Assembly (NCBI RefSeq): GCF_014647755.1
Contig: NZ_BMPU01000005.1
Location: 124,001-188,000, forward strand
DNA length: 64,000 bases
Direction: 5' to 3'
Source of the DNA: Porphyromonas pasteri
Lineage (GTDB): Bacteria; Bacteroidota; Bacteroidia; Bacteroidales; Porphyromonadaceae
Shown: positions 25,679 to 33,899 of the stretch, piece after piece
How the letters are laid out: each line of letters begins with the position of its first letter
Position numbering within the stretch: position 1 is the first letter of the stretch
Made by a program: the position numbers and the translations under genes
Notes under the pieces: generated by a model
What the model saw: the letters and a program-made list of their open reading frames with translations, nothing else
What the model was told of the DNA's origin: nothing
The model's database searches: none

Positions 25679-26650
25679 TTATCTCTGATCACCATCCACC
25701 TGCGCATTCAGATTGCGCTGTGGCTGTTTGTCGCTGGTCAGCAGTTCACGCTTGCCCTCTGGACGGTAGCAGCGAGTAAGCAATGTGAAGCGATCGGGTA
25801 TATATACCGTGACCGCTTCGCCAGCATTACGTAGGACCACGAGGCCCATGTGCCGGATGAGCTTTTCTTCCATACGAGCATCTGGACAGCCCATGCGTGT
25901 GGACATGGTCTTGCCATCACTCTTGAAGATGTAGGGAAGGTTAAGCCCTTCGGCTTCCATGTCAAGCTCGAACTTTCCGCTCAGTACATGGATATTGCAG
26001 TCGACCTTCTTCCGTATGCACGGGATCAGCTCGATATAGTAGTCTGGGCTATTGCCCTTATGACGCTCGGGAGCAGTGATGACGTAGGCCGTATAGCCAC
26101 GCTTACGGGGGAGCTTACGGGCTACGGAGTCTGGGCTGACCTTCGTCGCCTTGCCCATAGCGCGCCAGATACGGTAGACGACGCGCACACTATCATTGGT
26201 CGTGATGGCCAGCTCCTTATTGCCTCGGAAGGGAAGAAGGAGGGGCTCACCATAGAGGAAGGGCTTAGGATCCAGACCCTCGATAGGCTTGTCGAAGGCT
26301 GAGATAATCCCCTCGCCATGCTGATAGCGGTAGGAGGAGAAGACATCCACCTGAGTACTGGGTACGAAGCGCCCATCGATGCTGGTGTGCGTCGGGTTGG
26401 TATTGGGAAGAGCCGGTACGATCTCCACGCGGTAGTCCTCGAGGGGGCTGGCATGTGGGAGCGTCAGGCGGTAAGTATGCGGGGGGAGCGGGACCTTAGA
26501 GTAGTCTTCGGTATAGCTGACGACTCCCTCGCGAGCCTGATCACCTTCCTCACCATTCTGCCCATCGTGGGCAGCTCGGCAGCTGGGGCTAAGCAGGACA
26601 AGAGCAATAAAAGCTAAGAGGGAGGTTAGGTGGGCGCTTGAAGTAGTCAT
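25679..26650 (-). CDS. Tandem ecotin-like protease-inhibitor lipoprotein
   Basis: A 323-aa exported protein; the lipobox LSPSC (Cys24) suggests a lipoprotein. Residues 185-298 match ecotin, a dimeric serine-protease inhibitor: VDCNIH and GCPD give the disulfide pair Cys218-Cys255, and MSTRMGCPD is the reactive loop. By alignment to E. coli STMMACPD, P1 is Arg252 rather than Met, predicting trypsin-like specificity. Residues 57-165 look like a second, degenerate ecotin unit that keeps the end pattern VVYRIWRA (E. coli VKYRVWKA) but lacks the cysteines and the loop. Ecotin is normally about 160 aa with one domain. No promoter is obvious; the gene starts 105 bases after spt, with a hairpin between. 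Confidence 0.8.
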   Translation of the reverse strand: MTTSSAHLTSLLAFIALVLLSPSCRAAHDGQNGEEGDQAREGVVSYTEDYSKVPLPPHTYRLTLPHASPLEDYRVEIVPALPNTNPTHTSIDGRFVPSTQVDVFSSYRYQHGEGIISAFDKPIEGLDPKPFLYGEPLLLPFRGNKELAITTNDSVRVVYRIWRAMGKATKVSPDSVARKLPRKRGYTAYVITAPERHKGNSPDYYIELIPCIRKKVDCNIHVLSGKFELDMEAEGLNLPYIFKSDGKTMSTRMGCPDARMEEKLIRHMGLVVLRNAGEAVTVYIPDRFTLLTRCYRPEGKRELLTSDKQPQRNLNAQVDGDQR

Positions 26651-26684
26651 ACATCGTCGATAGATGAGCTATCTACTAAGATCA

Positions 26685-26723
26685 ACGGGTATCCCCCCGA
26701 ATTTATTTCGATAGGATACCCGT
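26685..26723 (-). terminator. Terminator of spt
   Basis: ACGGGTATCC pairs with GGATACCCGT, enclosing a smaller CGAA/TTCG stem, 33 bases beyond the spt stop. The T run (TTTTTT) lies on the plus-strand side. Confidence 0.6.
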
Positions 26724-26755
26724 AATAATCTTTTTTGGTCCGAGTGGTGCTGTCT

Positions 26756-27955
26756 CTAAGCCTGAGGATGGAGCGGAATGTCCAGGGCCTTGAAGACCTT
26801 GACGAGCGCTTTGATAGCGCGGTCAAGCTGCTCATAGGTATGGGTAGCCATGAGCGAGAAGCGGATCAGCGTATCGCCAGGAGCGACAGCTGGAGCCACG
26901 ACGGGATTGACGAAGACACCTTCCTCGAAGAGCATAGCCGTCACGCGGAAGGTCTTCTCATTATCACGGATAAAGAGGGGGATGATAGGCGTCGAGGTAT
27001 TACCGATCTCGAAGCCCAGCTTGCGGAAGCGATCCAGGCAGTAAGCCGTCTTCTCACGAAGCGACTCCACACGCTCGGGCTCACGAAGCATGATCTCCAG
27101 AGCCTTAGAGGCAGCAGCCGTCGAGGCTGGAGTACAGCTGGCGCTGAAGATATAGGAGCGAGCGTGGTGGCGGAGATAGTTAATGAGCACCTTGCTACCA
27201 GCGATGAAGCCACCGAGAGAGGCGAAGCTCTTACTGAAGGTACCCATAAGGAGGTCGACCTGATCGGTCAGACCGAAGTGGTTACACGTACCGCGACCGT
27301 GGTCACCGAGTACGCCGAAGCCGTGAGCTTCGTCGACCATCACCGAGGCGTTGTACTTCTTCGCCAGACGTACGATCTCGGGGAGGTTACACAGGTCACC
27401 CTCCATGCTGAAGACACCGTCGACGACGACAAGCTTGATGCGATCGGGATCGCACTGCTTGAGGCGACGCTCGAGAGCTTCCATATCATTGTGCTTGTAG
27501 CGGAGGCTCTTAGCGGGAGAGAGGCGGATACCCTCGATGATCGAAGCGTGATCGAGTGCATCCCAGATGATATAGTCTTCACGGCCGAGGAGGCAGGAGA
27601 TGACCCCGAGGTTGACCTGGAAGCCCGTGGAGAAGATGATGGCATCTTCCTTGCCGACGAAGGCAGCCAGCTGCTTTTCCAGCTCGAGGTGCGTATCGAG
27701 GGTACCGTTGAGGAAGCGGCTCCCTGCACATCCCGTACCATACTTCTCCGTAGCGGCGATAGCAGCTGCCTTGATCTCGGGATGGTTCGTCAGTCCGAGG
27801 TACGAGTTCGACCCGAACATGAGGACCTTACGGCCATCGATGACGACCTCGGTATCCTGGTCGCTTTCTATCTTTCGGAAGTAGGGATAAATCCCTGCAG
27901 CCTGAGCCTTCTGGGGCTCGGTAAAGGATGCTAATTTCTGCTCAAGTAAGTTCAT
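26756..27955 (-). CDS. spt: Serine palmitoyltransferase (alpha-oxoamine synthase family)
   Basis: A 399-aa PLP enzyme joining serine and an acyl-CoA to start sphingolipid synthesis. Landmarks are FGSNSYLGLTNHP, YGTGCAGSRFLNGT, DALDHASIIEG (His stacking on PLP), VDEAHGFGVLG and GTFSKSFASLGG (PLP Lys). I choose Spt over the sister enzymes KBL and BioF because of the overall pattern and because Porphyromonas makes dihydroceramides. The start MNLLEQKLASF (27955) is preferred over an ATG 18 bases upstream. The -7 box TACTTTTG at 28148-28155 gives a leader of about 185 bases. R1 array E lies further upstream. Confidence 0.87.
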   Translation of the reverse strand: MNLLEQKLASFTEPQKAQAAGIYPYFRKIESDQDTEVVIDGRKVLMFGSNSYLGLTNHPEIKAAAIAATEKYGTGCAGSRFLNGTLDTHLELEKQLAAFVGKEDAIIFSTGFQVNLGVISCLLGREDYIIWDALDHASIIEGIRLSPAKSLRYKHNDMEALERRLKQCDPDRIKLVVVDGVFSMEGDLCNLPEIVRLAKKYNASVMVDEAHGFGVLGDHGRGTCNHFGLTDQVDLLMGTFSKSFASLGGFIAGSKVLINYLRHHARSYIFSASCTPASTAAASKALEIMLREPERVESLREKTAYCLDRFRKLGFEIGNTSTPIIPLFIRDNEKTFRVTAMLFEEGVFVNPVVAPAVAPGDTLIRFSLMATHTYEQLDRAIKALVKVFKALDIPLHPQA

Positions 27956-28147
27956 CTTATATCTGTCAAGCATCCACCCATAGTGCTAAACGGGCACCTC
28001 ACGGGCGCTCTCATCGTGGAGCGCGCGATGGGCGGACTGGGTCGGGGAGCTGCGATCGCAAGGAGCGCCACAGCCCGGACACCTATAGTAATAGAGCTCT
28101 TATTAGAGGTGGAGGAAAGGCCCCCACACGAGCGTTATAAATACGGG

Positions 28148-28155
28148 CAAAAGTA
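28148..28155 (-). promoter_or_regulatory. Probable -7 promoter box of spt
   Basis: TACTTTTG on the minus strand fits TAnnTTTG. The 190-base leader it implies contains no recognisable riboswitch. Confidence 0.5.
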
Positions 28156-28353
28156 CACAATTTCCCCTAATTCGTGCAACGCACATTCACCTAAGCCACT
28201 TTTCCAGTGCAAATGCGGGACAAACAGCGCCCTCCAAACGGTATGAAAAGCCATAACCTCTCCCCTACTTCCGCAGCCGAAATCACGATGCCTTGGCAGC
28301 ACTGCTTAGGGCACTATCACACAAGCCAATCGCCACGCTCACTGCCCCTGCCC

Positions 28354-28490
28354 ACCGAGGAGGAAAAATGAAGTAGTACTGGTCACTGCATCGACCAGTA
28401 CTGGTAGACATTAGTGACCAGTACTGCTCCGCGGTGTGACCAGTACTGGTCCGATCGCTGACCAGTACTGGTTACTTTCACCCCCTTCAC
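28354..28490. repeat. R1 palindrome array, locus E (5 units)
   Basis: Units start at 28372 (AGTAGTACTGGT), 28394, 28417 (ACCAGTACTGCT), 28439 and 28461, with spacings 22, 23, 22, 22, the same as locus C. Flanks are inverted: GAGGAGGAAAAA on the left, CTTTCACCCCCTTC on the right. It lies between divergent spt and the tricorn-like protease gene, 120 bp before the latter's -7 box. Confidence 0.9.
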
Positions 28491-28592
28491 GAGCCCACTC
28501 TACACGCGCTTCGGCAGAGTGTTCTTTGCCCACCACTTGGGATGTGCGCCATAGACACATTCGCTTCCTTTACGCCTTCCCTCTATTTATCG

Positions 28593-28600
28593 TATCTTTG
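28593..28600 (+). promoter_or_regulatory. -7 promoter box of the tricorn-like protease gene
   Basis: TATCTTTG, 48 bases before the start at 28648. Confidence 0.7.
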
Positions 28601-28647
28601 AGCATATACATGGTCTCGAACCACATACACAATCATCACTATAAGCA

Positions 28648-31600
28648 ATGGATATAAAGAAACCCCTTCTCTGTGGGCTTCTCCTCGGTGCGGCGGCACT
28701 CTCCGCCTCTGCACAGGAACGCCCACTCTGGCTGCGCTATCCAGCTATCTCCCCTGATGGCAAGACGATCGCCTTCGCGTACCAAGGCGATATCTACACC
28801 GTACCCACCGTGGGTGGTGAAGCCCGTCGCCTGACCTCGACCGAAGCCTACGAGTGCTATCCCGTCTGGTCACCCGATGGCAAGCAGATCGCCTACACCT
28901 CCGACCGCAACTCCTCTGGCGTCAACATCTACATCATGCCAGCGGGTGGCGGTAAGGCTCGTCAGCTGACGACCCACTCGGGGCGTGAGATCCCCCAGGC
29001 CTTCACTCCCGACGGCCGCTATCTCATCTTCAAGGCACACATCCAGGATCCTGCCAGCTCCGCCCTCTTCCCCAACTCCCTGCTCACCGAGCTCTACCGC
29101 GTGCCCGTCACCGGCGGTCGCCCCGAGCAGATCCTCGCTACTCCCGCCGAAGCTGTGAATGTCAGCCGTGATGGCCGACGCATCCTCTATCAGGAGATCA
29201 AGAGCTTCGAGAACGAGTGGCGTAAGCACCACACCTCCTCTGCCTCACGCGACCTCCTCGAGTACGACTTCGACAAGAAGACCTACCGCTTCGTTGCCCG
29301 CCACGATGGCGAAGACCGCGATCCCGTCTACTCCCCCACGGGTAAGTCCTTCTACTTCCTCAGCGAGCGTAATGGCGGCTCGATGAACGTCTACGAAGGC
29401 AACCTCGCTGGCCCCGCTACCGAAGCCAAGGCACTCACCCAGCTCAAGGGCGACCCCGTGCGTTTCCTCTCCAGCTCAGCCGACGGCCTGCTCTGCTTCG
29501 GCTATGCCGGTGAGATCTACACCCTCGTCCCTGGCCGCAGTGAGCAGCGTGTGCCCATCCGCATCTCCAAGGACCAGGCTTCCGACGAAGAGCTACACCT
29601 CGCGATGAGCCGTAGCCTCGGCTCTGCCGCAGTCTCTCCCGATGGCAAGCAGATCGCCTTCCTCTCGCGTGGTGATGTCTTCGTCACCGCTACCGACTAC
29701 ACCACGACCCGTCAGATTACGAAGGGCTCACAGGCCGAGCGTGGTGTCAGCTTCGGCGCGGACAACAAGTCCATCGTCTACGCCAGCACCAAGGACGGCT
29801 CATGGGATCTCTACATCGCTAAGGTCGAGCGTGGCGAAGATCAGAACTTCCCCAACGCCATGGCTATCAGTGACGAGAAGCTCATCCCCTCGCTCAAGGG
29901 CGAGAAGATGTATCCCTCCTTCTCTCCCGATGGCAATGAGGTAGCCTTCCTCTACCAGCGTGAGAAGCTCATGGTCTACAACCTGAAGACCCGTCAGACT
30001 CGTCAGATCACCGACGGCAAGCAGACGCTTGACCCCGACTTCGTATGGTCACCCAACGGGAAGTGGATCGCCTTCTCCTACGTCTCCCGCGGCCGTGGCC
30101 CCTACACCGACGTAGGTATCGTCAGCGCTCAGGGTGACCAGCCCATCCAGAACCTCACGAACAGCGGTTACTTCAGCAGCAATCCTCGCTGGTCTACCGA
30201 TGGGAATATCCTCCTCTACGCTACCGATAAGTATGGTATGCGCAACCACGCTTCGTGGGGCTCCATGAACGATATCATGGCGGTCTTCCTCAATCGTGCT
30301 GCTTACGAGAAGTTCCGCATGAACGACGAAGACCTCGCCCTCCTCGAGGAAGCCGAGAAACAAGCCAAGGCCGACACCACGAAGACGAAGAAGGCTCAGC
30401 CCACCAAGAGTACCAACGGCGTCATCGAATGGGACAACCTCGACCTGCGCACCGTACGCATCACCCCCGCCTCTTCGCGCCTCGGCGACTACATCCTCTC
30501 GCCTGACAACAAGAAGCTCTTCTACTTCTCCGCTACCGAAGCTGGGCAAGACCTCTGGGTCTACGATATGCGCAAGGGCACGACGCAGCTGCAGAAGAAG
30601 ATGAACCTCTCCTCTCCCTTCTTCGCTTCGGACAAGAAGGGCACGAAGTTCTTCATCCTCGGTGCTTCGCCCATGACGCTCGATCCTAAGACGGATGCCA
30701 CGAAGGCCATCACGATGGCTGGCCACCGCCGCATCGACCGCATCCGCGAGCGTGAGGTCATGTACGAAGAAGTCGTCCGCGAAGAAGAAGCACGCTTCTA
30801 CCGCAAGGATATGCACGGCGTGAACTGGAAGAAGCTCACCGACCACTACCGCACCTTCCTCCCCTACATCGACAACAACCAGGACTTCGCCGAGATGCTG
30901 AGCGAGCTCCTCGGCGAGCTGAACGTATCCCACACGGGCTCGGGCGCTCGCGCCTCATCGTCGGCCTTCCCCACAGCTGAGCTCGGCCTCTTCGTCTCGC
31001 CTGTAGCAGGCTCTGGCGCCCTGCACGTCGACGAAGTCGTGGCAGGTGGTCCCTTCGACAACTCCCGCACGAAGCTGCAGAAGGGCAGCCTCATCACCGC
31101 TATCGATGGCGAGACGCTCGAGGCAGGCAAGGACTACTTCCCTCTGCTGAACGATAAGGTAGGCAAGCGCCTCCTCGTCTCCTTCCGCACTGCATCGGGC
31201 GAGCAGGTCGACGAAGTCATCCGCCCCATCTCCTCCTCTGCCCTCAATGATCTCCTCTACAAGCGCTGGGTCAAGCAGCGCGCCGAAGAGGTAGAGCGTG
31301 TATCGAAGGGTACACTCGGCTACGTCCACATCCCCTCGATGGGTGACCCCAGCTTCCGCACGGTCTACTCCGACGTCATGGGCAAGTACTATCAGAAGAA
31401 GGGTATCGTCATCGACATCCGCTACAACGGCGGTGGTCGTCTCCATGAGGATATCGAAGCCTTCTTCACGGGTAAGCACTACGCTGACCAGGTCGTCCGT
31501 GACCGCCAGTACTCGGAGATGTCCTCCCGTCGCTGGAATCGCCCCTCCGTCCTCGTCACCTGCGAAGCTGACTACAGCAATGCCCACGGTACGCCTTGGG

Positions 31601-31863
31601 TCTATCAGCACCTCAAGGTCGGTAAGGTCGTCGGTATGCCCGTAGCTGGTACGATGACCAGCGTGAACTGGGTGACGCTCCTCGACCCCAGCGTCTACTT
31701 CGGTATCCCTGCCGTAGGCTTCCGTCTCTTCGATGGTCGCTATCTGGAGAACACCCAGATGGAGCCCGACGTCGTCGTGCCTCTTGATCCCACGAAGGTG
31801 CTGCAGGGCGTCGACACACAGATCGAGAAGGCCGTCGAGGTCCTCCGCGCTGAGACGAAGTAA
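28648..31863 (+). CDS. Secreted tricorn-like S41 protease
   Basis: A 1071-aa exported protease. A signal peptide (MDIKKPLLCGLLLGAAALSA, cleaved before QERP) precedes six- and seven-bladed propeller regions made of TolB/WD-type repeats (SPDGKTIAFAYQGDIY, SPDGKQIAYTSDRN, SPDGNEVAFLYQ), a linker rich in Lys, a PDZ-like domain (about residues 770-850) and the S41 catalytic core with IRYNGGGRLHEDIEAFF. The nucleophile is probably the Ser of ADYSNAHG, matching the SDAE-type position of tricorn. Family members cut peptides into small fragments, fitting an asaccharolytic, peptide-feeding lifestyle. It is monocistronic with a hairpin terminator after it. Confidence 0.9.
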   Translation: MDIKKPLLCGLLLGAAALSASAQERPLWLRYPAISPDGKTIAFAYQGDIYTVPTVGGEARRLTSTEAYECYPVWSPDGKQIAYTSDRNSSGVNIYIMPAGGGKARQLTTHSGREIPQAFTPDGRYLIFKAHIQDPASSALFPNSLLTELYRVPVTGGRPEQILATPAEAVNVSRDGRRILYQEIKSFENEWRKHHTSSASRDLLEYDFDKKTYRFVARHDGEDRDPVYSPTGKSFYFLSERNGGSMNVYEGNLAGPATEAKALTQLKGDPVRFLSSSADGLLCFGYAGEIYTLVPGRSEQRVPIRISKDQASDEELHLAMSRSLGSAAVSPDGKQIAFLSRGDVFVTATDYTTTRQITKGSQAERGVSFGADNKSIVYASTKDGSWDLYIAKVERGEDQNFPNAMAISDEKLIPSLKGEKMYPSFSPDGNEVAFLYQREKLMVYNLKTRQTRQITDGKQTLDPDFVWSPNGKWIAFSYVSRGRGPYTDVGIVSAQGDQPIQNLTNSGYFSSNPRWSTDGNILLYATDKYGMRNHASWGSMNDIMAVFLNRAAYEKFRMNDEDLALLEEAEKQAKADTTKTKKAQPTKSTNGVIEWDNLDLRTVRITPASSRLGDYILSPDNKKLFYFSATEAGQDLWVYDMRKGTTQLQKKMNLSSPFFASDKKGTKFFILGASPMTLDPKTDATKAITMAGHRRIDRIREREVMYEEVVREEEARFYRKDMHGVNWKKLTDHYRTFLPYIDNNQDFAEMLSELLGELNVSHTGSGARASSSAFPTAELGLFVSPVAGSGALHVDEVVAGGPFDNSRTKLQKGSLITAIDGETLEAGKDYFPLLNDKVGKRLLVSFRTASGEQVDEVIRPISSSALNDLLYKRWVKQRAEEVERVSKGTLGYVHIPSMGDPSFRTVYSDVMGKYYQKKGIVIDIRYNGGGRLHEDIEAFFTGKHYADQVVRDRQYSEMSSRRWNRPSVLVTCEADYSNAHGTPWVYQHLKVGKVVGMPVAGTMTSVNWVTLLDPSVYFGIPAVGFRLFDGRYLENTQMEPDVVVPLDPTKVLQGVDTQIEKAVEVLRAETK

Positions 31864-31896
31864 TCCCCCGCACTTCACTAATCGTATTTATATAAG

Positions 31897-31932
31897 CGTA
31901 GCCCCTGCATCCCGAGTGATGCAGGGGCTACG
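31897..31932 (+). terminator. Terminator of the tricorn-like protease gene
   Basis: CGTAGCCCCTGCAT pairs perfectly with ATGCAGGGGCTACG, 33 bases past the stop. The mutY promoter begins 13 bases later. Confidence 0.75.
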
Positions 31933-31944
31933 TGCGTAATGGCG

Positions 31945-31952
31945 TATCTTTG
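31945..31952 (+). promoter_or_regulatory. -7 promoter box of mutY
   Basis: TATCTTTG ends only 6 bases before the MKKTHPTPS start codon at 31959, so the transcript would start at or within a few bases of the ATG. Confidence 0.65.
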
Positions 31953-31958
31953 CGCCCG

Positions 31959-33071
31959 ATGAAGAAGACCCATCCCACCCCATCCACCCAAGGCATCGAC
32001 CTTCGTGATGTGCAGCGCCGCCTCGGTAGCTGGTACGACGAATATGCCCGTGCCCTCCCCTGGCGCGAAGATGTATCAGCCTACCACGTCATGCTCTCCG
32101 AGATCATCCTCCAGCAGACGCGCGTGGATCAAGGGATGGCTTATTATCATCGCTTCACCGAGCGCTTCCCCACCGTACAAGACTTAGCTGCTGCGAGCGA
32201 AGACGAGGTACTCCTCCTCTGGCAGGGCCTCGGCTACTACTCCCGTGGACGCAATCTCCTGCGTACCGCACAGATCATCGTCTCGGACTTCGGCGGAGAG
32301 ATCCCCCACACCCCCGAGGGGCTGAGCCGCTTGCCAGGTGTCGGGCCTTATACGCGCGGTGCGATCCTCTCCTTCGCCTACAACCTCCCTTACCCCACTG
32401 TGGACGGCAATGTCTACCGCGTGCTGAGTCGCCTCTTCGGCTCTACCGAGCCCATCGATACGACACGTGGCGCACGCTCCTACTGGGATCTGGCGGAGGC
32501 CCTCCTCGACAAGGCGCATCCCAGTCGCCACAACCAAGCCGTCATCGAGCTGGGTGCCCTCTGCTGTACGCCCCGCCGCCCGCACTGCGACGCGTGCCCC
32601 ATCGCCATGCACTGCCTTGCGCATCGTGCCGGCATCGAGGAGCAGCTCCCCATCAAGCAGGGCAAGACGAAGGTCCTCCCCCGCCACATGGACTACTTCC
32701 TCATCCGCCTTCCCCACGCATCGGGGGGCGAAGGCCTACTCATTCGCCGTCGTGGTGCTGGCGATATCTGGCAGGGGCTGTATGAATTCCCCCTCATCGA
32801 GACGGGAGAGACGGGTGTCACCGTCGAAGAGCTGACGAAGCTCCCCGCCTTCGGTGACCTCATCGCCGCACTCAGGCGCCCGACCTTCCACCCCACCCCC
32901 ATCGCACAGTGCTCGCACAAGCTCTCCCACCGAGCTATCTATGCCCGCCTCTTCCTCATCGAAGCCGAGGGCCTCAGTGCGACTCTTCCCTACCAGCACA
33001 TCCCGAGCACAGAGCGCAGTAGCTACGCCTTCCCCGTACTCATTGAGCGCCTCTTAGAGCAAGTGCCCTAG
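31959..33071 (+). CDS. mutY: A/G-specific adenine glycosylase
   Basis: A 370-aa base-excision enzyme removing adenine opposite 8-oxoguanine. Catalytic Glu lies in MLSEIILQQTRVDQ; the helix-hairpin-helix LPGVGPYTRGAIL leads to catalytic Asp in PTVDGNVYRVLSR. The iron-sulfur cluster Cys set has the spacing C-x6-C-x2-C-x5-C (CTPRRPHCDACPIAMHC). The C-terminal NUDIX-like domain has FPLIETGETG. The start at 31959 fits the -7 box position; an ATG 27 bases upstream precedes the promoter box and is rejected. This may be a leaderless message. Confidence 0.94.
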   Translation: MKKTHPTPSTQGIDLRDVQRRLGSWYDEYARALPWREDVSAYHVMLSEIILQQTRVDQGMAYYHRFTERFPTVQDLAAASEDEVLLLWQGLGYYSRGRNLLRTAQIIVSDFGGEIPHTPEGLSRLPGVGPYTRGAILSFAYNLPYPTVDGNVYRVLSRLFGSTEPIDTTRGARSYWDLAEALLDKAHPSRHNQAVIELGALCCTPRRPHCDACPIAMHCLAHRAGIEEQLPIKQGKTKVLPRHMDYFLIRLPHASGGEGLLIRRRGAGDIWQGLYEFPLIETGETGVTVEELTKLPAFGDLIAALRRPTFHPTPIAQCSHKLSHRAIYARLFLIEAEGLSATLPYQHIPSTERSSYAFPVLIERLLEQVP

Positions 33072-33104
33072 CGGAGGGCGTACGACGCAACTATAGTCCT
33101 ACCT

Positions 33105-33583
33105 AAATCAACCGATATTGGTCAGCGGGCGAAGCTATATTGGTCGCTGCGACGACCAATATGAGTACGTAGGCAGAGCTATATAGGATGGTGAAGAAAG
33201 CTATATAGCTTTGTGAAGTGACCTCTATTAGGTTGTTGCTCTACGTAGGGATAAAAGTTGCGGACGAGTGGTAGATAAGTTTGGGCTACGTACGTGGATC
33301 TAATATCTACGTACATGGATATTTGGACTGACGTGCCTGGTCTTTAAGACTACGTACATAGATAGAAGAAAACCACTACGTGAAGGCGCTTTTTTCTTCG
33401 CGAGAATGATACTTTTCCCTCCGCTGAATAAGAGGAATACTCACGATAAGGCAAAGGGCTTGCGTCTCACTTCGGAGAGGCGTATCGGGGAGCTGGACGT
33501 GCGATGCCTTAGCAGAACAAATAGAGGACAGGACTCTGCCGCAACAGTCCCCGATATAGGTTGACTCGATGACCAATATAGGT
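33105..33583. repeat. Composite R2/R3 element, locus F
   Basis: R2 units start at 33111, 33133, 33155, 33177, 33199 and 33221 (all 22 bp apart). About 310 bp of conserved sequence follow, carrying four R3 cores at 33288, 33309, 33331 and 33352 (spacing 21, 22, 21), then two more R2 units at 33550 and 33572. The stretch 33177-33549 is closely similar to 43190-43561 and, inverted, to 63400-63717. A minus-strand frame at 33376-33576 is conserved with locus G. It lies between mutY and rpmH. Confidence 0.88.
33376..33576 (-). CDS. Conserved ORF within composite element F (doubtful gene)
   Basis: A 66-codon frame whose last ~58 residues (from GDCCGRVL to EEKSAFT) are about three-quarters identical to the frame at 43389-43649 in locus G. 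The truncated locus H keeps only the last part in frame. I find no family, promoter or start context. The conservation may reflect DNA or RNA structure rather than protein. Confidence 0.2.
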   Translation of the reverse strand: MVIESTYIGDCCGRVLSSICSAKASHVQLPDTPLRSETQALCLIVSIPLIQRREKYHSREEKSAFT

Positions 33584-33647
33584 CACTACCTCCCCCTAAT
33601 ATTGTGGGTCAGACGCCCCCCGCGAATTATGGTTGGATAAAATTCCC

Positions 33648-33655
33648 TATCTTTG
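33648..33655 (+). promoter_or_regulatory. -7 promoter box of rpmH
   Basis: TATCTTTG, 58 bases before the rpmH start at 33713. Confidence 0.7.
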
Positions 33656-33712
33656 TGGCTCAAATTGCAGAACATAGCAAAGTATAAGCAACTAATATAT
33701 TAGACAAACGAG

Positions 33713-33859
33713 ATGAAAAGAACGTTCCAACCATCGAACCGCAAGAGAAAGAACAAGCACGGTTTCCGTGCACGTATGGCTACGGCTAACGGTCGTCGCG
33801 TACTGGCTGCTCGCCGTGCCAAGGGCCGTGCGAAGCTGAGTGTCTCTGACGAGTACTAG
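33713..33859 (+). CDS. rpmH: 50S ribosomal protein L34
   Basis: A 48-aa very basic protein that is easily missed because of its size. It starts [20 protein letters not shown] and continues [20 protein letters not shown], the near-universal L34 sequence, with a short acidic end (SVSDEY). The length is normal (44-52 aa). In many bacteria rpmH is followed by rnpA near oriC; here rnpA is absent and a strong terminator follows, so rpmH is a lone transcription unit. It begins about 130 bases after the last R2 unit of composite element F. Confidence 0.97.
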   Translation: MKRTFQPSNRKRKNKHGFRARMATANGRRVLAARRAKGRAKLSVSDEY

Positions 33860-33899
33860 GCCAAGCCTCTTGCATTTAGGTCACTGACCTACCCCTTAG

